Positions 58,630 through 64,000 of a DNA stretch of 64,000 bases are shown piece after piece. Source of the stretch: Rhizoctonia solani (Eukaryota > Basidiomycota > Agaricomycetes > Cantharellales > Ceratobasidiaceae); contig NC_057380.1 in the NCBI RefSeq assembly GCF_016906535.1, positions 1,488,001 to 1,552,000 of the forward strand, in the 5' to 3' direction. Within the stretch, counting starts at the first letter, position 1. Every line of letters begins with the position of its first letter. The notes beneath the pieces are model-generated. The model had not been told where the DNA came from. It did no database searches and saw only the letters and a list, made by a program, of their open reading frames with translations. Made by a program: the position numbers and the translations under genes.

Positions 58630-60757
58630 TTATATTGGAATTGGAAGTGCTATTTGTCTTGAAGTGATGTAATCGCTCCACTTGAACGGCCGACCGTTGG
58701 CTGCTGCACCGTGCCACAGGTGATCTAAGACTGGCACCATATCACTGCCCGGCAGTAGCCAGCACTCATTGTCGAACGAATCCAAGAGTCTTTCTCTCAC
58801 CAATGCTCTTTGCGTTTCGTTGCGCGTACACGCTCCAGCCTATACCAGAGGCAATTAGCAATAGATCCGAACGACACGATAAGACTTACTATGAGATATT
58901 GGAACATAAAATGGACGTTAACTTTTGGAGGCTCCTGCCTTTTGACTGTTTTAAACAGCTGAAATATTTGTCGTACCGCCGACTGAACTCGAATGTCGTT
59001 AGATGAAATCCCACAGACTGCCTTGAATAGGGTGAGCTCAACCCAATTGTAATACTATCGACAAGCCACCTACCATATACAAGTAAATCAATAATGCTTG
59101 GCGCCAACTCTCCACAACTGCTAGTCTTGCTATGTTCCTCCAAGACTCTGTCTGGTCCACAAGGGTCAGTCGTACTTTGTAGGACTGTAAGCGATGCTCG
59201 ATCATTTGCCAGTCGGGGGCCACATAGCTTTTTGTACAGCGGTCGTTCATCAAGGCGATGCAAATCTGAAACTCAAGCGGACAACCATGAACCCATTCGA
59301 TGGGGTGGATTTCTGCTTCAGGACTCAGGGTGGCGGTCTCGTAGTCTACCACTTGGGGTAGTCCATACGCCATAGAACAGAGTACATCCATAAGAGCAAA
59401 ATGACCGAGCTCAAATCGGGTCGAGGTGATTACTTTGGACATGCAAACCGCAGGAGGCCCACTTGGGTCGGGCCATAGTCCAGGGTCTGAGTACACGATT
59501 TCCAGGAACGTGGGGGCCGCGTTGCGAAGTAGCCTGTAGGCATTGTACCCGTTTGATACCCTCATTTTCAGGAAGGCAACCTAATCACAGGAATATATAA
59601 ATGCTGGATCAATGAAAGAGACTACACTATCGTACCTCCAGGAAACCATTAAGTAGATACTGAATTTCTTGTTGGTTTAGACGCCCAGCCTTTACTGCAT
59701 GAAGATGATTCTCGAATCTGTGGACGGATTCCTTGAACGTTATGCGGTTGTTGCTAGAATTCCCATTAAGCATAGATTCGACCATCTTGGCAGCCAAAAC
59801 GACAGCACATCGAGTAATACTCGATGCCTGTATGCGATTAACAATCACACTCCGAAGTAATGTTGCATGATGGTCCCTAGGTTTGAAGTAGACCGAGTCA
59901 AAGACTCGTTCGACTGACTCAATAAGCCCGAGTTACTTACAGCAAGTGTTAGAATAAAAATGAAGGACTTACACAGATTTAGGACATAATTAATTGAATG
60001 TCTCTCGCCTAGGGACAGGGGTGATAACCTCTGTGCAGTTTGAGCGCCAACCAGAAAGTTCAGTCTATATAAATTAGATAGGTGCGATGGTTCGGCATTG
60101 GTTTCTTCGGGGTCGGCCGGCGAATCAAATAATGGCGAGGACAATGCATTCCAAGGGGAATTGTTTACAGTCACCAGGGACGAGTGGATAGGAGTTGAAT
60201 CAGATGAGGCTTCTGTTGAAGGGCTGCATCCAGCAGGTTCGTAAAAGGGAGCTTCATAATATCCACCAAATGGGGTATTCTGAGGTCGCAAGGCGAAGCT
60301 GACCGCTAGCTGGTTGCACTCTCGTCAGATCCAATACCAGAAGGATGCGGGTTGGGCATAACCTACTTGATCGCTATCCCCAATACTACTACCTTCATTC
60401 TTATTGACGCTGGCAAGTGGCCGAGAGTGTCCTTCCATATACCCATGATGACTGGTTGCTGAGTTCGATTTGGCAGCTTTTCGTTGCTGAATATGATCGT
60501 ATCCTAGACAATCGTAACCACCCTCAACGCACTTTTGGCATGTTGGACGGCCCTTCAGAAAATAAAGCGTAAGCTTCAATGCTTCTAATAATACTGGTGT
60601 TCTTACCTGGTCACATTTTTTACGCCTAAGGCAAAGTCATTTATCAATGTTTACAACAAGCGCCGAGCGTATCTTACCGACGTTTACAAGTCAGGCAACT
60701 CGTTCCAGCCGGGCCGGGAAGACGCTTCGGTTTCGTTGACGAAGCCTGTTCAATCAT
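58630..60757 (-). CDS. Zn2Cys6 fungal transcription factor
   Basis: ATG 60757-60755 (MIEQASSTKPKRLPGPAGTS), then the binuclear zinc cluster across introns: CLTCKRR, KKCDQ and GRPTCQKCVEGGYDCLGY, giving C-x2-C-x6-C-x6-C-x2-C-x6-C. A Ser/Asn-rich linker (AAKSNSATSHHGYMEGHSRP, SSDSTPIHSSLVTVNNSPWN) follows, then the fungal-specific middle region (LNFLVGAQTAQRLSPLSLGE, RCAVVLAAKMVESMLNGNSS, ITSTRFELGHFALMDVLCSM, PLEFQICIALMNDRCTKSYV, WRQALLIYLYMV) and the C-terminus (MVPVLDHLWHGAAANGRPFK, SDYITSRQIALPIPI), TAA 58632-58630. Its neighbour at 61273-63187 has the same plan. Target genes unknown; adjacency to pectate lyases is suggestive only. Confidence 0.85.
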
Positions 60758-61272
60758 ATATCAAATCAAAATACCAAAAGGTCGACCAGTTATTTGAGAT
60801 TATCACGCCCGGTGGGTAATTTGCAGTTGGGAAACTTGCAACCACTCCTCCAAGTCGTCGCGCGCTCTAAGTACGTAGTACATGGGAATTCATATGATAG
60901 CATATTTGATGATGTAATCTATAGCTCGGCGCCGACGCCGCGCAAGCGCCGTATTCCACGTCTGCAATACACGCAACCCTATCCTCCGCCGGCCGAGATG
61001 ATTCATCACCGGAGGTTGGAAGTATAGCTGGTTGGCTGATTTCAATATACAGATGCGGTGAACGTACGGGAATCCCCACTGGAAGTATGGTAGAACTGTG
61101 GTGCTAACGTCACGAGCAATCGTGAAATAACAACGATTAGATACTACAGTACAGGGAAACACAACGAACCAGCGTACGAAACTCAATAATTTAATGTTCT
61201 ATGTCCCAAGCATACCGTATATATCCCCAAACGAGGAAAAAGACCCCGAAACGGACCTCCGAACAAAAGACT
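60758..61272. promoter_or_regulatory. Spacer between the two transcription factor genes
   Basis: Promoter side of the first and 3' flank of the second, both on minus. The plus ORF 60794-61027 is not believed. Confidence 0.4.
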
Positions 61273-63187
61273 TTATCCTTCGACTGTAAGCGTCGCACTC
61301 CTTGAACGGACGTAATCATCCCAAGTGACTGGCCGGCCGTCACGGGCAGCTCCACGCCACAAGTGATCAAACACAGGAACAAAGTCAGCTCCCGTGAGGA
61401 TCCACGAATTTGCCTCTCGGTACGCATATATTCGGCTCCTAAGCATGGCACGGTGATTTTCCGCTCGAGCAGCTACGCTGGCCTACAATATTACATGAGT
61501 GACATAAAGACGAAAAAAGACTAGGTAGACATACAATGAAGCACGGTGCAAAAAGATGTATCCCTAATGGGTTTGTACTTTGAACTGTGCTAGATAATAG
61601 GAAAATCTGTCGAACAGCAGCCTCGACACGCGGATCTGCCGAGTCAGCGTTGCACATACCCTGCCGAAAAACCGCTATATTGAGTTGTTGATAGTACTCA
61701 AAAGCGCAAACTCACCATATACAAATAAATATAGATGGCCTGCCTCCAGGATTCTTGTACCGCGAGCCTCGCAACAGTCTTGCATGAATCTTTATCCGGA
61801 TATGTAGACTTTGAGTCCCATTGCTTCAAATGCATTTCAATCTCGTGCTGGTCACGAAGAACAAGAGGACGATTATGTGAGGCATTGATCTTGGCAAGCA
61901 AAACGATAAACGGCAAAGGACAACCGTACACCCATTCCAAGTAGCTCTTGTGCACGTTCATCGGCTGGCAAGTTGTATCGTATTGAAGGATAGAAGGGGT
62001 ACCAAAAGCGAGCGCACAGATAATATCCCAGAGTATGAATTTGGATAACTCATATCTGGGAACGGAGATCGCATAGGCAAGGGATACAGTGGAGCCGTGT
62101 GACCAAACGAGAGGAAAGTTGGCGGCAAGCTGATACCATAGCGGCGTGGTGTTCCTGAAGATTGAATAGCCTGCCGCACTATTAGATACCATACACGCGT
62201 AAAGGCACAGCTATTTCGCCCGAATCAGCATGCGAACGAATGAAATGCAATTGAACGAACATCCAGGGCTCCACTGAGGCGCGTTGTGGGGTCAGAGTTC
62301 ACGACCAAGGGCGAGTTTGAAACGATCTGTTGATGAAAACGGCGAATTATATCGAGATAGTTTTTTCGACCCAAACCATCCAGCAGCATCTGTGTAATCT
62401 GGGCACCAAGGTACATGCACCATCTCAGTAAATCGGAGCGGTACGCACGTCGGGCGACTGCAGCGTCTGCTTGAATCCGACCCGGCATAAAAATTCTATA
62501 CCCGAGTCTCGACACTCGAATTACTCTGAGGTTAAACAGCCGTGTTCGATCAAACCTTAGTATATTTGGACTCACTTTGGGACAGAACCAATTCGACGAC
62601 CTTGTTTATATGCTCAGATTCCAGGCGTAATATTCGTGGAATGCTTTCGGAATGCTGCCGTTCACAAGAGCCGGTGGGCGTTACGGCCGCCGTCACCAGT
62701 TCCGACCTTCTACGTTCTGGAGGTTTGACAGGATGGGCTATCAATGCCTGTATTTAGAGGGAAATAATATAATAATAAAACGTCAATCTCGTTGAGTTTG
62801 GCTAGAACGTGCTGATGCGAACCTGAGGGTGATTGACAGGTGTTAATGGGGCCGGAGATGATTTGGCGCTTGGTGGAAGTCCTTGGGCGTCGGAGGATGG
62901 CAATAGCATCGGTTGATACGAAAATAGTGGGGTCTCCGCCAATCTCTTTGTCCTGGAAGTGAGGGAGTTGTGGAGCGACTCAAGCGAGTCCAAGTAGGCA
63001 TATCCTAAACACTTGAACTTGCCCTGCTTGCACCGTTGGCACACTGGCCTTGTTTCGTCGCATTTCTTTCGTCTAAGGGAAAACAATAAATTAGAATGAC
63101 TGGTAAATATTTTACCACAACCGCAACCTACCGTTGTTTGCAAGTAAGACACCCCCGAGGTGATCGAGTTGGAATATGAGCAGACAT
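61273..63187 (-). CDS. Zn2Cys6 fungal transcription factor, paralogue
   Basis: ATG 63187-63185 (MSAHIPTRSPRGCLTCKQR) with an intron, then RKKCDETRPVCQRCKQGKFK and CLGYAYLDS: a complete Zn2Cys6 cluster. I chose this start over the longer open frame to 63245 because the zinc cluster needs the spliced frame. Linker SSDAQGLPPSAKSSPAPLTP; middle region MLLDGLGRKNYLDIIRRFHQ, SVPRYELSKFILWDIICALA, WVYGCPLPFIVLLAKINASH and SWRQAIYIYLYMV; C-terminus SWILTGADFVPVFDHLWRGA and GRPVTWDDYVRSRSATLTVE, TAA 61275-61273. It shares order and key phrases (WRQA.YIYLYM, VFDHLW.GAA..GRP.TW.DY..SR) with the gene at 58630-60757, so the pair is an old tandem duplication. Confidence 0.85.
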
Positions 63188-63562
63188 ACCAAGCACCCAG
63201 AAGATATCGAAAATATGCAGCAAACTTAAACACAGATACACACACAAACTGACGAGAATAGCGATTTAGGCAAGGTCTAGAATGTGCTCATAGGAGATCA
63301 GTTGTTGGAGGAGTGGTCGGTAAAAGGACCAACAAGGTACGGCTTATTAGACGTGGTTGTCCAGGGTAGCCTCGGCAACTAGTCGAGTCCGAACCAACGA
63401 CGTCAACAGGATGGGTGACAACCAAGGAATACCAATAACATATAGACTAGTTTGCTGATCCCATCAGGAATTATGACTAAGTTTATGACTATCGCATATT
63501 TATACGATCACACGACGTTACGATATTGGCCGAATGTCACAAACTTCCCGACTGGGATTTGC
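63188..63562. promoter_or_regulatory. Upstream region of the second transcription factor
   Basis: Promoter side of the transcription factor gene and 3' flank of the ORF beyond. Nothing specific. Confidence 0.4.
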
Positions 63563-63958
63563 TTAGAGTGAAAGGATCCCACGAGAAGCCAAGCGAACGT
63601 ACGTAGACGGTCGTTGTGGAGGAATCATGAAGGGTTCTTCTCGTTTATCCTCCACAGTTACCCTGAGCACTGCCACGCAGATCGTTGCAAGGGCGACATA
63701 CATCAAGCCAGCCGAAAGGAGTGCCGAAATATATAAAATAGTTTGCAGTTTGCTCCCGCCCCGTAACGAAATGGAAAGTCTAAGTTGATAGCTATAGCGT
63801 TTGTGGGCTGAATTCAATTGTTTAATTTTGATACTCCACGTATATGTGCGTATGGGTAGTGGATGGCGTTTGACGGCAAAGTTGCCCAAATAAGCAATAT
63901 TCAAACTGTTGCTTTTTCCAAACTTCCCTATGGACTCTCGCCGAGTTAGCTCGGTCAT
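63563..63958 (-). CDS. Possible end of a membrane-protein gene, unknown
   Basis: Open frame ending at 63563 with a convincing membrane helix (ILYISALLSAGLMYVALATI followed by CVAVLRV) and a hydrophilic tail (EDKREEPFMIPPQRPSTYVR). The upstream half of the frame looks like exon-intron mixture, so the true gene probably begins beyond the window edge. No family recognised. Confidence 0.4.
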   Translation of the reverse strand: MTELTRRESIGKFGKSNSLNIAYLGNFAVKRHPLPIRTYTWSIKIKQLNSAHKRYSYQLRLSISLRGGSKLQTILYISALLSAGLMYVALATICVAVLRVTVEDKREEPFMIPPQRPSTYVRLASRGILSL

Positions 63959-64000
63959 CGCCGGGCGATCAGCGCGAACTGTATTCAGTCTGTGGCCTTG

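Noticed and set aside
1..64000. tRNA, rRNA, CRISPR, LTR retrotransposon
   Set aside because: No cloverleaf, regular spacer array, long terminal repeats or reverse-transcriptase motifs were seen. A dedicated scan could still find a tRNA.

Overview
The window looks like nuclear DNA of a filamentous basidiomycete. Genes are split by many 45-60 base introns with GT...AG ends. They lie on both strands with no operons. The proteins include Zn2Cys6 regulators, diverse P450s, a PL3 pectate lyase pair and CBM5/12-like small proteins. A plant-associated Agaricomycete such as Rhizoctonia/Ceratobasidiaceae would fit; that is an inference from gene content. I found no tRNA, rRNA, CRISPR array or reverse-transcriptase gene.

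Layout. 1-3.1 kb: two copies of a CBM5/12-like gene (the first cut by the window edge) in sparse DNA. 4.1-6.2 kb: two tandem glycine-rich RRM genes (-), one intact, one with broken frame. 8.0-9.9 kb: TMEM184/Ost-alpha membrane protein (-). 11.1-13.3 kb: cytochrome P450 (-). 13.9-14.2 kb: piece of a small membrane-protein gene. 14.7-19.4 kb: HMT1-type ABC half transporter with a long disordered tail (-). 20.1-23.4 kb: two signal-peptide-peptidase-family genes (+), the second without the usual catalytic motifs. 23.8-25.9 kb: second P450 (-). 25.9-29.7 kb: gene-poor, repeat-rich, holding a broken copy of the eight-cysteine membrane protein gene found intact at 50.2-51.4 kb. 29.8-32.6 kb: HRD1 ubiquitin ligase (-). 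32.8-34.2 kb: phosphopantothenate-cysteine ligase (-). 34.4-35.8 kb: phytanoyl-CoA dioxygenase-like protein (+). 36.5-38.7 kb: SNG1/DUF3533 membrane protein (+). 38.8-41.9 kb: YSH1/CPSF73 (-). 42.6-43.7 kb: frame-broken START-domain gene (+). 44.0-48.6 kb: large disordered protein with repeated xTG phospho-motifs (+). 51.7-53.9 kb: THI6 (+). 55.1-58.1 kb: two PL3 pectate lyase genes in mirror image inside a 1.16 kb inverted duplication. 58.6-63.2 kb: two related Zn2Cys6 transcription factors (-). 63.6 kb to the edge: end of a membrane-protein ORF.

Two themes stand out. First, local duplication: CBM, RRM, SPP, PL3 and transcription-factor pairs are adjacent and the eight-cysteine gene is duplicated at distance; in several pairs one member is damaged or has lost its key residues. 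Second, many otherwise convincing genes carry a one-base frame break, often in a homopolymer. That looks more like residual indel error in the assembly than independent gene death, so pseudogene calls based only on one-base breaks are provisional. Exons were traced by eye from splice signals and family motifs; outer CDS coordinates are more reliable than internal exon edges.
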